Shown: positions 19,854 through 28,744 of the stretch, one piece after another
How the letters are laid out: every line of letters begins with the position of its first letter
Position numbering within the stretch: position 1 is the stretch's first letter
From: Pseudovibrio denitrificans JCM 12308
GTDB lineage: Bacteria; Pseudomonadota; Alphaproteobacteria; Rhizobiales; Stappiaceae
NCBI RefSeq assembly: GCF_001310815.1
Contig: NZ_BAZK01000024.1
Location: 20,356-84,355, forward strand
Direction of reading: 5' to 3'
Length of the DNA stretch: 64,000 bases
The notes under the pieces: model-generated
Told to the model about the DNA's origin: nothing
The model's database searches: none
The model's input: the letters and a program-made list of their open reading frames with translations, nothing else
Translations under genes and position numbers: made by a program

Positions 19854-20900
19854 TTGGCGGCGGTAATAGGCTTGATAACGACAGTAAATAATGAACCAGA
19901 AGGCAAACTCCCGGTAGAGGATTTGGTGGGCTGCTTGCGTGCCTGTGGTGAGACGACACGTATTCGTCTGCTTGCTTTGCTTGTGCTTGGCGAGCTAACC
20001 GTGAAGGATCTGACAGTCATTCTTGGGCAGAGCCAGCCTCGGATTTCGCGCCACCTGAAGCTTCTGTGTGAGGCCGGGGTGATCAAGCGTTATCCGGAAG
20101 GGGCCTGGGTTTATTACCGTCTTGGTGAAGGCGGCCCGGCAGAGTTGGCACGGCGCATTGTTGCGCAAAGCCAGCAGAGTGATCCGGTGCTTGCTGCTGA
20201 CCATGACCGTTTGGTGTCGTTGCGTCGTGCGAAGGCGGAGGAAGCGGCGGCTTTCTTTGCAGCACGTGCCAACAACTGGGACAAGGAGCGTAGTCTTCAT
20301 GTTCCTGAAGTTGCTGTCGAAGCTGCTATGCGTGCGCTTGTGGGGGCCAAGTCCTTTGATACCCTCCTAGACCTTGGGACTGGAACCGGACGTTTGCTGG
20401 AACTGTTCAGCGAGCAATATGAGCGTGGCATTGGCATTGATACCAGCCAGAACATGCTTTCTGTGGCGCGGGCCAATCTGGACCGTGTGGGCTTGCAGAA
20501 AGCACAGGTGCGTCAGGGCGATATTTATGCGCTTCCGATTGCACCGGACACAGCTGATCTGACGGTGGTTCATCAGGTTCTTCACTATCTGGAAGAGCCT
20601 GGGCGGGCGATTTTGGAAGCTGCCCGTACTTTACGGCCGGGTGGTCGCCTCTTGCTCGTTGATTTTGCTCCTCACGAACTGGAGTTTTTGCGGGAAAAGC
20701 ATGCGCATCGTCGTCTTGGCTTTTCTCAGGAACAAGTGGGCAATTGGCTTGCAGAAGCTGATCTGGAGCTTGTTTCAACGAATGATCTTACCCCGGGCGC
20801 GGGGGAAAAAGACAAATTAACTGTTACCCTTTGGCTCGCTCAGGATCGTCGGGTTGTGACCGACCTGCCTGTAGCGGATCCGACCAAGGAGCTTGCTTAG
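19854..20900 (+). CDS. ArsR-family regulator fused to a SAM-dependent methyltransferase
   Basis: Up to 348 residues. Residues ~25-95 form an ArsR winged helix (ETTRIRLLALLVLGELTVKD, LGQSQPRISRHLKLLCEAGV). From ~150 on comes a class I methyltransferase fold with SAM motif LLDLGTGTGRLLELFSEQY, then GIGIDTSQNMLSVA and a late RPGGRLLLVDF. A protein that binds both DNA and SAM or SAH, sitting just upstream of metF and metH, is a plausible sensor of methyl status. The start is uncertain: TTG 19854, or GTG 19926, which has a GAGG site. The stop at 20900 is 2 bp before metF, so they are one operon. Confidence 0.85.
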   Translation: MAAVIGLITTVNNEPEGKLPVEDLVGCLRACGETTRIRLLALLVLGELTVKDLTVILGQSQPRISRHLKLLCEAGVIKRYPEGAWVYYRLGEGGPAELARRIVAQSQQSDPVLAADHDRLVSLRRAKAEEAAAFFAARANNWDKERSLHVPEVAVEAAMRALVGAKSFDTLLDLGTGTGRLLELFSEQYERGIGIDTSQNMLSVARANLDRVGLQKAQVRQGDIYALPIAPDTADLTVVHQVLHYLEEPGRAILEAARTLRPGGRLLLVDFAPHELEFLREKHAHRRLGFSQEQVGNWLAEADLELVSTNDLTPGAGEKDKLTVTLWLAQDRRVVTDLPVADPTKELA

Positions 20901-20902
20901 TT

Positions 20903-21823
20903 ATGAGCGAACATAGTATCGATCGCCGTTTTAGGCTCAATGGAGCCTCTGACATCTCCGTTTCTTTCGAGTTTTTCCCTCCAAAGAGCGAGAAGATGGA
21001 GCAACAGCTTTGGTCGTCAATCAAACGGCTTGAGCCTCTGAGCCCAAGCTTTGTATCCGTCACCTACGGTGCTGGCGGATCGACCCGTGAACGTACTCAC
21101 TCTACCGTTTCGCGTATTGTAAATGAGACTGCTCTGAAGCCAGCGGCTCACCTGACATGTGTAGATGCCACCAAGGAAGAAGTGAACGAAGTCATTCAGG
21201 CTTACTGGGATGCTGGCGTTCGTCACATTGTGGCGCTGCGTGGTGACCCGGCTGCTGGTCTTGGTGAGGCCTACCATCCGCATGAGGGTGGTTATCAGTC
21301 TACCGCTGATCTGGTGGCTTCCATCAAGACGATTGGTGATTTTGAGGTTTCTGTTTCTGCCTATCCGGAGAAGCACCCTGAATCTCCAAGCTGGGACGCT
21401 GAGCTGGATGTGCTGAAGGCAAAGGTGGATGCGGGTGCGACCCGTGCGATCACTCAGTTCTTCTTCGATAACGACCATTACTTCCGCTATGTGGACCGCG
21501 TTCGTGCGGCTGGCATCAACATTCCGATCATTCCGGGCATTGTTCCTGTGACCAGCTTCAAGGGCATTTCCGGGTTTGCGAAGAAGACTGGTGCTTCTGT
21601 ACCAGGATGGTTGGCGCATCGGTTTGATGGTTTGGATGATGACCCTCGCACCCGTGAGCTGGTTGCAGCAGCGGTGGCGGCTGAGCAGGTGATGAGCCTT
21701 GCCGATGACGGTGTTGAGGACTTCCACTTCTACACCATGAACAAGGCGGACCTCGTTTACGCGATCTGCCACATGCTTGGACTTCGGGCAAAACAGGATG
21801 TGAAAGCATCTGTAGCCGCCTGA
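20903..21823 (+). CDS. metF: 5,10-methylenetetrahydrofolate reductase MetF
   Basis: 306 residues, the usual bacterial MetF length. Motifs: SVSFEFFPPKSEKME at the N-terminus, VSVTYGAGGSTRERT, HIVALRGDPAAG, RAITQFFFDNDHYFRYVDR and IPGIVPVTSF. It reduces 5,10-methylene-THF to 5-methyl-THF with FAD and NAD(P)H, supplying the methyl donor for MetH encoded next. ATG 20903 was chosen since it follows the upstream stop directly and matches family N-termini. Confidence 0.95.
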   Translation: MSEHSIDRRFRLNGASDISVSFEFFPPKSEKMEQQLWSSIKRLEPLSPSFVSVTYGAGGSTRERTHSTVSRIVNETALKPAAHLTCVDATKEEVNEVIQAYWDAGVRHIVALRGDPAAGLGEAYHPHEGGYQSTADLVASIKTIGDFEVSVSAYPEKHPESPSWDAELDVLKAKVDAGATRAITQFFFDNDHYFRYVDRVRAAGINIPIIPGIVPVTSFKGISGFAKKTGASVPGWLAHRFDGLDDDPRTRELVAAAVAAEQVMSLADDGVEDFHFYTMNKADLVYAICHMLGLRAKQDVKASVAA

Positions 21824-21852
21824 ACCTAATCCACGTCAGCAGAGATAATTAT

Positions 21853-21877
21853 CGGGTTACGGCCCAGCCGTGACCCG
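21853..21877 (+). promoter_or_regulatory. Strong hairpin in the metF-metH spacer
   Basis: CGGGTTACGGC, loop CCA, GCCGTGACCCG: an 11-bp stem with one G-U pair, 34 nt before the metH ATG and not followed by a T-run. Possibly an mRNA stability or processing element setting the MetF:MetH ratio (inference). Confidence 0.5.
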
Positions 21878-21910
21878 CACAAAATAAAGTACTAGAAAAG
21901 ATCGGATCCC

Positions 21911-24900
21911 ATGAGTTTGCAGGTGAAAAAGACCGGTTCGGACATTTTTGCAGCCCTAGAAGCAGCCGCCAAGGAGCGTATCCTTGTTCTGGATGGCGCC
22001 ATGGGAACTATGATCCAGAATCTTCAGTTTAGCGAAGAGCAGTTCAGAGGTGAGCGCTTCAAAAGCTGGAACCAGGACCTGAAGGGTAACAACGACCTTT
22101 TGATCCTGACGCAGCCGGATGCCATTCGGGACATCCACCTTCAGTATTTGAAGGCGGGCGCGGATATCATTGAGACCAACACCTTCTCCTCAACCTCCAT
22201 TGCGCAAGCTGATTATGCGATGGAGAGCATCGTCTATGAGCTGAACAAAGAAGGCGCGCGCCTTTGCTGTGAAGCTGTTGAGCAGATGAAAGAGATCGAT
22301 CCATCCCGCCGCCGCTTTGTGGCTGGTGGTCTTGGACCAACCAACCGGACAGCTTCCATCTCTCCTGATGTGAACAATCCGGGTTTCCGTGCGGTTTCCT
22401 TTGATGATCTGAAAGACTCCTATGCTGAAGCAACACGTGGTCTGATCGACGGTGGCTGTGATCTGATCCTTGTTGAAACCATCTTTGATACACTGAACGC
22501 AAAAGCGGCTTTGTTTGCGATTGATGAGGTGTTTGAAGAGAAGGGTGTGAAGCTGCCGGTGATGATCTCCGGTACGATCACTGACCTTTCCGGACGTACG
22601 CTGTCCGGCCAGACTCCTGAAGCATTCTGGAACTCCGTTCGCCATGCAGCGCCGTTTACAGTTGGCCTAAACTGTGCGCTGGGTGCGAAAGAAATGCGTG
22701 CGCACGTGGATGAGATTTCCCGTGTGGCTGATACGCTGGTCTGTGCTTATCCAAATGCTGGTTTGCCGAACGAGTTTGGTGAGTATGATGAGAGCCCGGA
22801 ATACATGGCTGGGCTTTTGAAAGAGTTTGCTGAAGCTGGCCTTGTGAACGTGGTTGGTGGGTGTTGTGGTACGACTCCAGAGCACATCAAAGCAGTTGCA
22901 GATGCTGTTGAAGGTTTGCCGCCACGCGCACTGCCGGAAGTTCCGCGCCTGATGCGTTTGTCTGGTCTGGAGCCATTTACCTTCACCAAGGACGTGAACT
23001 TTGTGAACGTGGGTGAGCGGACCAACGTGACGGGTTCCGCGCGGTTCCGTAAGCTGATCAAGAATGATGATTACACCACGGCGCTGGATGTGGCGCGCTC
23101 TCAGGTGGAGAATGGTGCACAGATCATCGACATCAACATGGATGAAGGGCTTCTGGACAGTGAAGAAGCCATGGTCACCTTCCTCAACCTGATTGCGGCT
23201 GAGCCGGATATCGCGAAGGTTCCGGTGATGATCGACAGTTCCAAGTGGACTGTGATCGAAGCTGGTCTGAAGTGCGTGCAGGGCAAGGCCGTGGTGAACT
23301 CCATCTCCCTGAAAGAGGGAGAGGAGAACTTCATCGCGCAGGCTAAGCTGATCCGTCGTTATGGCGCTGCTGTTGTTGTGATGGCGTTTGACGAGACCGG
23401 TCAGGCGGACACGCTTCAACGCAAGATCGAGATCTGTAAGCGCTCTTATGATGTGCTGGTCGACAAGGTTGGTTTTGGACCGGAAGATATCATCTTCGAT
23501 CCGAACATCTTTGCCGTTGCTACCGGTATTGAAGAGCATGACAACTACGGCGTGGACTTTATTGAAGCGACGCGCTGGATTTCAGAGAATCTGCCTTATG
23601 CGCATATCTCTGGCGGTGTGTCCAACCTGTCGTTCTCCTTCCGTGGTAACGAGCCTGTTCGTGAAGCGATGCACTCTGTGTTCCTGTATCACGCCATTCA
23701 GGCGGGCATGGATATGGGCATCGTGAATGCGGGGCAGCTGGCGGTTTATGATGATCTGCCTGCGGAACTGCGTGAGCTTTGTGAAGATGTGGTGCTGAAC
23801 CGTCGTTCTGACTCCACGGATCGCCTGCTGGATGCTGCTGAGAAGTTCAAGGGTGCTGGTGGCAAGAAGCGTGAAGTTGATCTGACCTGGCGCGAAGGCA
23901 CCGTTGAGAAGCGTCTGGAACACTCTCTGGTTCACGGTATCACTGACTTCATTGTTGAAGATACGGAAGAAGCCCGCCAGAAGGCGGATCGTCCGCTGCA
24001 CGTGATTGAAGGTCCGCTGATGGACGGCATGAACGTGGTGGGTGATCTATTTGGAGCGGGTAAGATGTTCCTGCCGCAGGTGGTGAAATCTGCCCGTGTG
24101 ATGAAAGCGGCGGTTGCTTACCTGATGCCTTACCTTGAGCAGGAGAAGAAGGAGCTTGGTCTGGATGAGAGCTCATCCAACGGCAAGATCCTGATGGCGA
24201 CTGTGAAGGGTGATGTGCACGACATCGGCAAGAACATCGTTGGCGTTGTTCTGCAGTGTAACAACTTCGAAGTGATTGACCTTGGCGTGATGGTGCCGAC
24301 AGCGAAGATCATTGATGAAGCGAAGAAGCACAACGTGGACATCATCGGACTTTCCGGTCTGATTACGCCTTCGCTTGATGAAATGTGTCACGTGGCCTCC
24401 GAGATGGAGCGTGAGGGGCTCGATATTCCGCTGCTGATCGGTGGCGCGACGACCTCTCGTGTGCATACGGCGGTTAAGATCCACCCGAACTACTCCAAGG
24501 GTCAGGCGATCTATGTGACGGATGCTGGCCGTGCGGTTGGTGTTGCGTCTCGTCTGATGGCTGAGGGTGGTCGTGAGGAAATCTACGAGAACACTCGCCT
24601 TGAGTACGTGGATGTTGCTGAGAAGCATGCGGCGGCGCGGAACAAGAAGGTGCGCGCGAGCATTGAGAAGGCGCGGGCAAACCGCTTTAAGCCGGATTTT
24701 GAAACGCACACGCCAACCAAGCCGAAGTTCCTCGGCACCAAGACCTTCACAGACTTCTCTCTGGAAGAGCTGGTGGACTACATCGACTGGACACCGTTCT
24801 TCGCGACCTGGGAGATCAAAGGGGCTTATCCGGCGGTTCTGACGGATGATCGTTACGGACCGGCAGCTCAGGCGCTTTACAATGATGCGCGGGAGATGCT

Positions 24901-25657
24901 GAAGGAGATCGTGGACGGCAAGCTGCTTCAGGCAAATGCTGTGGTTGGTTTCTGGCCATGTGCGCAGGATGGCGATGATCTGGTGCTTTACACTGATGAG
25001 AGCCGTACAGAAGAGCTGAAGCGTCTTTACACGCTTCGTCAGCAGATGGACCGTTCTTCCTCTGATCGTGGCAATGTGGCGCTGGCGGACTTTGTTGCGC
25101 CGGTTGAAAGCGGCATTCCGGATTATGTTGGTGGCTTTGCTGTTACTGCTGGTATTGGTGAGGACGTGCTTGCCAAGCGCTATGCGGATGCAGGTGACGA
25201 CTACAACAAGATCCTCAGTCAGGCGATTGCGGACCGTCTTGCGGAAGCGCTTGCAGAACGTATGCACCAGCTGGTGCGTACTGAGCTTTGGGCGTATGCA
25301 CCAAACGAAGGCCTTTCCAATGCTGAGCTGATTGCAGAAGGGTATGACGGTATTCGTCCGGCTCCGGGGTATCCGGCACAGCCTGATCATACTGAGAAGG
25401 GTACTCTGTGGGAGCTGCTTGATGCGGAAGCGCAGACAGGTATTTCTCTGACCGAGAGCTATGCGATGTGGCCTGGTTCAGCTGTGTCCGGTCTCTACTT
25501 CTCGCACCCCGACAGCCATTACTTTGGTGTTGGCAAGATCGAGCGGGATCAGGTTCAGGATTATGCGGTTCGTAAGGGCTGGGATCTGGAAACAGCAGAG
25601 CGCTGGTTGGCACCAATCCTGAATTATAATCCGATGGCTCGTGAAGCTGCGGAATAA
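21911..25657 (+). CDS. metH: Cobalamin-dependent methionine synthase MetH
   Basis: 1,248 residues with all four modules. Homocysteine module: LVLDGAMGTMIQ, with zinc cysteines in VNVVGGCCGTTPEHI and NCALG. Folate module: NVGERTNVTGSARFRKLI. Cobalamin module: cap, then VKGDVHDIGKNIVG with the His that ligates cobalt, plus SGLITPSLDEM and GGATTSRVHTA. C-terminal reactivation module: LWAYAPNEG, RPAPGYPAQPDH and SYAMWPGSAVSGLYF. It moves a methyl from methyl-THF via cob(I)alamin to homocysteine. The need for B12 links it to the cobalt permease at 5.4 kb. No B12 riboswitch precedes it. Confidence 0.97.
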   Translation: MSLQVKKTGSDIFAALEAAAKERILVLDGAMGTMIQNLQFSEEQFRGERFKSWNQDLKGNNDLLILTQPDAIRDIHLQYLKAGADIIETNTFSSTSIAQADYAMESIVYELNKEGARLCCEAVEQMKEIDPSRRRFVAGGLGPTNRTASISPDVNNPGFRAVSFDDLKDSYAEATRGLIDGGCDLILVETIFDTLNAKAALFAIDEVFEEKGVKLPVMISGTITDLSGRTLSGQTPEAFWNSVRHAAPFTVGLNCALGAKEMRAHVDEISRVADTLVCAYPNAGLPNEFGEYDESPEYMAGLLKEFAEAGLVNVVGGCCGTTPEHIKAVADAVEGLPPRALPEVPRLMRLSGLEPFTFTKDVNFVNVGERTNVTGSARFRKLIKNDDYTTALDVARSQVENGAQIIDINMDEGLLDSEEAMVTFLNLIAAEPDIAKVPVMIDSSKWTVIEAGLKCVQGKAVVNSISLKEGEENFIAQAKLIRRYGAAVVVMAFDETGQADTLQRKIEICKRSYDVLVDKVGFGPEDIIFDPNIFAVATGIEEHDNYGVDFIEATRWISENLPYAHISGGVSNLSFSFRGNEPVREAMHSVFLYHAIQAGMDMGIVNAGQLAVYDDLPAELRELCEDVVLNRRSDSTDRLLDAAEKFKGAGGKKREVDLTWREGTVEKRLEHSLVHGITDFIVEDTEEARQKADRPLHVIEGPLMDGMNVVGDLFGAGKMFLPQVVKSARVMKAAVAYLMPYLEQEKKELGLDESSSNGKILMATVKGDVHDIGKNIVGVVLQCNNFEVIDLGVMVPTAKIIDEAKKHNVDIIGLSGLITPSLDEMCHVASEMEREGLDIPLLIGGATTSRVHTAVKIHPNYSKGQAIYVTDAGRAVGVASRLMAEGGREEIYENTRLEYVDVAEKHAAARNKKVRASIEKARANRFKPDFETHTPTKPKFLGTKTFTDFSLEELVDYIDWTPFFATWEIKGAYPAVLTDDRYGPAAQALYNDAREMLKEIVDGKLLQANAVVGFWPCAQDGDDLVLYTDESRTEELKRLYTLRQQMDRSSSDRGNVALADFVAPVESGIPDYVGGFAVTAGIGEDVLAKRYADAGDDYNKILSQAIADRLAEALAERMHQLVRTELWAYAPNEGLSNAELIAEGYDGIRPAPGYPAQPDHTEKGTLWELLDAEAQTGISLTESYAMWPGSAVSGLYFSHPDSHYFGVGKIERDQVQDYAVRKGWDLETAERWLAPILNYNPMAREAAE

Positions 25658-25681
25658 CGCGCTGAAAATTAAAGATTAATC

Positions 25682-25712
25682 AGGGCTGCGAGGAAACTTG
25701 CAGCCCTTTTTC
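25682..25712 (+). terminator. Terminator of the metF-metH operon
   Basis: Stem AGGGCTGCGAG / CTTGCAGCCCT with loop GAAA and T-run. Confidence 0.92.
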
Positions 25713-25840
25713 TTTGCTGGGATTGTCGATGATGCGTGCAAAGACTGTTTCCAAATAGTGATCTAATCATTCGCTGTGGTTCGACTATGTATGTTCAGGA
25801 GAAAACAATCGCTCCTGTTCAGGGGCACTGAGAATGTCAG

Positions 25841-25880
25841 GTATTCCTCTCCGAAAGCCGGAGTCTTTTTTCAGGAATAC
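25841..25880 (+). promoter_or_regulatory. Structured leader of azoR with attenuator-like hairpin
   Basis: CTCCG-AAAGC-CGGAG (25848-25862) runs straight into TCTTTTTT, the form of a small intrinsic terminator, about 30 nt before the azoR ATG. Longer arms GTATTCCT (25841-25848) and AGGAATAC (25873-25880) enclose it and share its base. Mutually exclusive folding is possible (inference). Confidence 0.45.
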
Positions 25881-25897
25881 GCTATTGGAGATGACAG

Positions 25898-26494
25898 ATG
25901 AAAAAGACAATTCTGAAGATCGACAGTTCAGCCGCAACTTCAACCTCCGTCACCCGTCAGCTTGCGGATGAGCTGGTTGGCAAGCTTTCCAACGTCGGTG
26001 ATGAAGTTATCGTGCGCGACCTCAACCAGCCTGTCTCATTCATTGATGAGAGCTGGATTGGTGCTGCTTACACCCCTGAAGAGCAGCGCAACGAAGATCA
26101 GAGAGCTGGTCTTGCTCTGTCTGACACACTCATCTCAGAACTGAAGGAAGCTGATGTTCTTGTGATTGGTGCGCCGATCTATAACTTCTCTGTTCCAGCT
26201 GTGCTGAAGGCCTGGGTTGATCAGGTGGCGCGTGTTGGTGTGACCTTCCAGTACACAGAATACGGCCCAGAAGGCCTGCTGAAGGGCAAGAAGGCTTACA
26301 TTATAGCAGCAACTGGCGGCGTGCCTGTTGGCTCCCCTGCGGACTTTGCAGTGCCTTACCTCAAGCAGGTACTGAGCTTCATCGGTATTACTGATGTGGA
26401 AGTGATTGCAGCGGAAGGCGTTGCTGTTGATCGCGATGGTGCGATTGAGAAAGCGCAGAACACAATGGCGGGCCTGACAGCAGTGGCTGCATAA
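25898..26494 (+). CDS. azoR: FMN-dependent NADH-azoreductase AzoR
   Basis: 198 residues, flavodoxin-like fold, cytoplasmic. N-terminal ILKIDSSAATSTSVTRQLAD binds the FMN phosphate, followed by IGAPIYNFSVPAVLKAWVDQ and AYIIAATGGVPV, both typical of AzoR/NQO-like proteins. It reduces quinones and azo compounds by two electrons, usually protecting against electrophile or thiol stress. ATG preceded by GGAGATGACAG. Flanked by terminators on both sides, so monocistronic with its own structured leader. Confidence 0.93.
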   Translation: MKKTILKIDSSAATSTSVTRQLADELVGKLSNVGDEVIVRDLNQPVSFIDESWIGAAYTPEEQRNEDQRAGLALSDTLISELKEADVLVIGAPIYNFSVPAVLKAWVDQVARVGVTFQYTEYGPEGLLKGKKAYIIAATGGVPVGSPADFAVPYLKQVLSFIGITDVEVIAAEGVAVDRDGAIEKAQNTMAGLTAVAA

Positions 26495-26524
26495 TACCCC
26501 GACAAATCAATGTCTCATCTGGAG

Positions 26525-26553
26525 CCCACCTTGGAAACAAGGTGGGTTTCTTT
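26525..26553 (+). terminator. Terminator of azoR
   Basis: Perfect CCCACCTTG / CAAGGTGGG stem, loop GAAA, then TTTCTTT. Confidence 0.92.
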
Positions 26554-26622
26554 GTGCATCTGGATTGTTGGTGCCTTCTGATTTTTGTTCTTGAAGGACT
26601 TCGTAAGCATGGGGGGAGGGGT

Positions 26623-26706
26623 CTACAGTAGGCCGATAACAACCGCGGCAACAAATGCGAATGCAAATGTGATTGCGATGGCGTTAAAGCTTCGTGTGAC
26701 AGTCAT
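26623..26706 (-). CDS. 27-residue membrane protein
   Basis: A short frame read directly from the sequence: MTVTRSFNAIAI, a hydrophobic stretch TFAFAFVAAVVIGLL, then a TAG. A GGGAGA ribosome site lies 7 nt before the ATG. The shape (short basic N-terminus then one membrane helix) is that of a genuine small membrane protein, possibly one that occurs widely in alphaproteobacteria. Function unknown. It lies alone between azoR and the extensin-like gene. Confidence 0.5.
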   Translation of the reverse strand: MTVTRSFNAIAITFAFAFVAAVVIGLL

Positions 26707-27099
26707 GGATTTATCTCCCGTTACTCACTAGCTGCTTGAAGCTTATGTGACGGGAGCCACGTTAGGAAGCAAAAAAATGCCATATTTCATGGCGCTGCTA
26801 GAAAACAGGCGAAGATCACTTAAAATTCCTACTGCAAATAATTTGTGTAAAGCCGGAGGATACATTCAGGTTGTTTTGTGAAAGACCAAGGGAATTCTTG
26901 CGTTTCCTCTGTCAAATCAATAAGCAGGATTTTTGCAACTCCCGGAATACTATTGGGGTTGTGATATTTTTTCTCCTGCGGTGAATTGGACGTGGATAGT
27001 TTAAAACATTCATGACATTTCGGGCCGCAATTCAGAAACATTCAGCAATGAATCAGGAACAGCGCCGGGCAAACAGCTGTTCAAATCGGGGATTTCGAG

Positions 27100-27909
27100 G
27101 TGGGTTACACGACAGGCGCGCGCGCTGCGCTCAGAACACTTTCGGCCGCGCTTGTTGCTGGCATGTGTATTGGTGCTGCACAAGTTGGTGCTACACCGAT
27201 GCCAAAAGCTCGCCCTTATTTCGGCAACACAACGTTGCTGCCTCCGATGCCTCTTCCGCAGAGCAAACTGCCAGCTCAACAGTTTCCGACTCCAACCGGA
27301 AAACCGCTTTCGCTGGTTCCTGTGCCGATTGAAAACCAGCGCGTCTTTCCGCCTGCCGGCAATGCCAAGATGTGTGTGTTGCGCGGGTGGAGTGTTGAAG
27401 TGCTGGAAAGCGTTGATGGACCGGGCGGTTGCGGTATTGACCAGCCCGTCTCCTTACGCTCTGTTGTCGCTGGCGGGCAGGAAATTGGCCTGACTATGCC
27501 TGTGCAGATTGAATGTTCTCTGGCTCAACAGCTGGATGGCTGGCTGCAGGATGTGGCCGTGCCTGCTGCACGCCGTGAACTGGGAGTTTCCATAACCCGC
27601 ATTCGTACGGCGGCGGGGTATGCTTGCCGCGGTCGGAACAATCAGCGTGGTGCCAAACTCTCAGAACATGGCAAGGGCAATGCAATTGATATTGCCGGTT
27701 TCCATCTCTCTGATGGTCGTGAAGTGACGGTTGAAGAAGGTTGGGATGGGTCTTCTGCTGAAGTGCGTTTTCTGAGCAGCCTGCACAAAGGAGCGTGTGA
27801 GCGCTTTACCACTGTGCTTGGGCCGGATGCTGACCGATACCATCGTGACCACTTGCACTTTGATCAGGGGTGTCACGGCAAGGATTGCAAGTACCGGGTT
27901 TGCAAATAG
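27100..27909 (+). CDS. Extensin-like (Extensin_2 domain) exported protein
   Basis: 269 residues from a GTG start. An N-terminal signal sequence (ALRTLSAALVAGMCIGAAQV, cleavage near GATP) is followed by a proline-rich stretch and the conserved alphaproteobacterial extensin-like domain with ten cysteines. SEHGKGNAIDIAGFHLSDGR and YHRDHLHFDQGCHG hold the His/Asp set of a D,D-peptidase-like metal site. Probably a periplasmic peptidoglycan-associated protein. The start is unsure because no good ribosome site precedes it. Confidence 0.8.
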   Translation: MGYTTGARAALRTLSAALVAGMCIGAAQVGATPMPKARPYFGNTTLLPPMPLPQSKLPAQQFPTPTGKPLSLVPVPIENQRVFPPAGNAKMCVLRGWSVEVLESVDGPGGCGIDQPVSLRSVVAGGQEIGLTMPVQIECSLAQQLDGWLQDVAVPAARRELGVSITRIRTAAGYACRGRNNQRGAKLSEHGKGNAIDIAGFHLSDGREVTVEEGWDGSSAEVRFLSSLHKGACERFTTVLGPDADRYHRDHLHFDQGCHGKDCKYRVCK

Positions 27910-27912
27910 GAG

Positions 27913-27958
27913 ACGCCCGCCTGATCGAGACGGGGCTTTATCTCTCTCAAGCGGGCGT
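27913..27958. terminator. Bidirectional terminator between convergent envelope genes
   Basis: ACGCCCGC (27913-27920) pairs with GCGGGCGT (27951-27958), followed by TT on the plus strand, between the extensin-like gene and the BA14K gene. The 30-nt loop makes it modest. Confidence 0.5.
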
Positions 27959-27976
27959 TTGCTGTGATGACAGGAC

Positions 27977-28474
27977 TTACTGGCAGAAACGGTTTTTGCC
28001 AGAGTAGGTGCGGTAAGTGCCGGTGTTCGGGTTAAAGCTTCTGTATTTGTTGGTGCAGTATGCGAACCATGCTGGTGACCACGGGGCTGGGGCTACAGCC
28101 TGTGCGTGGTAAACCGGGGCTGGCTGATGCACGACCACTGGTGGACGGTACGCAGGTGCCGGTGGGCGATACGCTGGCGCTGGTGGACGGTAGGCCGGGC
28201 GTGGTGGTGCAACGTACTGTGGCTGTGGTGTGACGGCATTGCCAATGATGAGGCCAGCTGCCAGACCGATGACGCCGATTGCAGCTGCTTCACCTGCATT
28301 GATACCGTGCTTCTTGTGCTTTTTCTTCTTCCGCTTGTGGTAGTAGTGGTTCTCTACATAGGTGTTGTTTTCAATGTAGGTGTTGTTTCTTTGGCCTGCC
28401 TGAGCTGCAGAAACGACTGGCAACATCATTGCCCCTGCAAGCGCTACTGAAATTACTGCTGATGCTTTAGCCAT
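27977..28474 (-). CDS. BA14K-family exported protein
   Basis: 165 residues. Signal peptide (MAKASAVISVALAGAMMLPV, cleavage after AAQA), an Asn/Tyr-rich segment, a Lys/His-rich patch (YHKRKKKKHKKHG), a glycine-zipper-like helix (AAAIGVIGLAAGLIIGNAV), a proline-rich repeat with the unit RPPAPAY, and the C-terminal BA14K motif WSPAWFAYCTNKYRSFNPNT ending in NRFCQ. The family is named for an immunoreactive Brucella protein; lectin-like binding has been reported in it. ATG 28474 has a GGAGACG site and was preferred over the upstream ATG at 28558. Confidence 0.85.
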   Translation of the reverse strand: MAKASAVISVALAGAMMLPVVSAAQAGQRNNTYIENNTYVENHYYHKRKKKKHKKHGINAGEAAAIGVIGLAAGLIIGNAVTPQPQYVAPPRPAYRPPAPAYRPPAPAYRPPVVVHQPAPVYHAQAVAPAPWSPAWFAYCTNKYRSFNPNTGTYRTYSGKNRFCQ

Positions 28475-28744
28475 TTTCGTCTCCGTAAACGGTATTTCGT
28501 GTTTGTTGAGACTAATTAACCAGAGACGGCCTGAACCTTCTTTGAGAGCGCCATTCATCTTCTGTTCATGTAGATGAATGAGATGGAAAAGCTATATAAA
28601 TCAATTTATTAGTTGCCAGAAAAAATGTTCAGCACCTGTGTTTCTTACCGAATTTTAAGTTGAGTATGCTTTTCATCTTATTTAGTGCAGATAGACAACA
28701 ATGAAGAATCTGAGCAGGGTCAGAACCGGATAAGTGAGGTTGGT

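Noticed and set aside
24173..25390. 405-codon frame antisense to metH
   Set aside because: Shadow of metH; the plus-strand protein is fully conserved and the antisense product resembles nothing.
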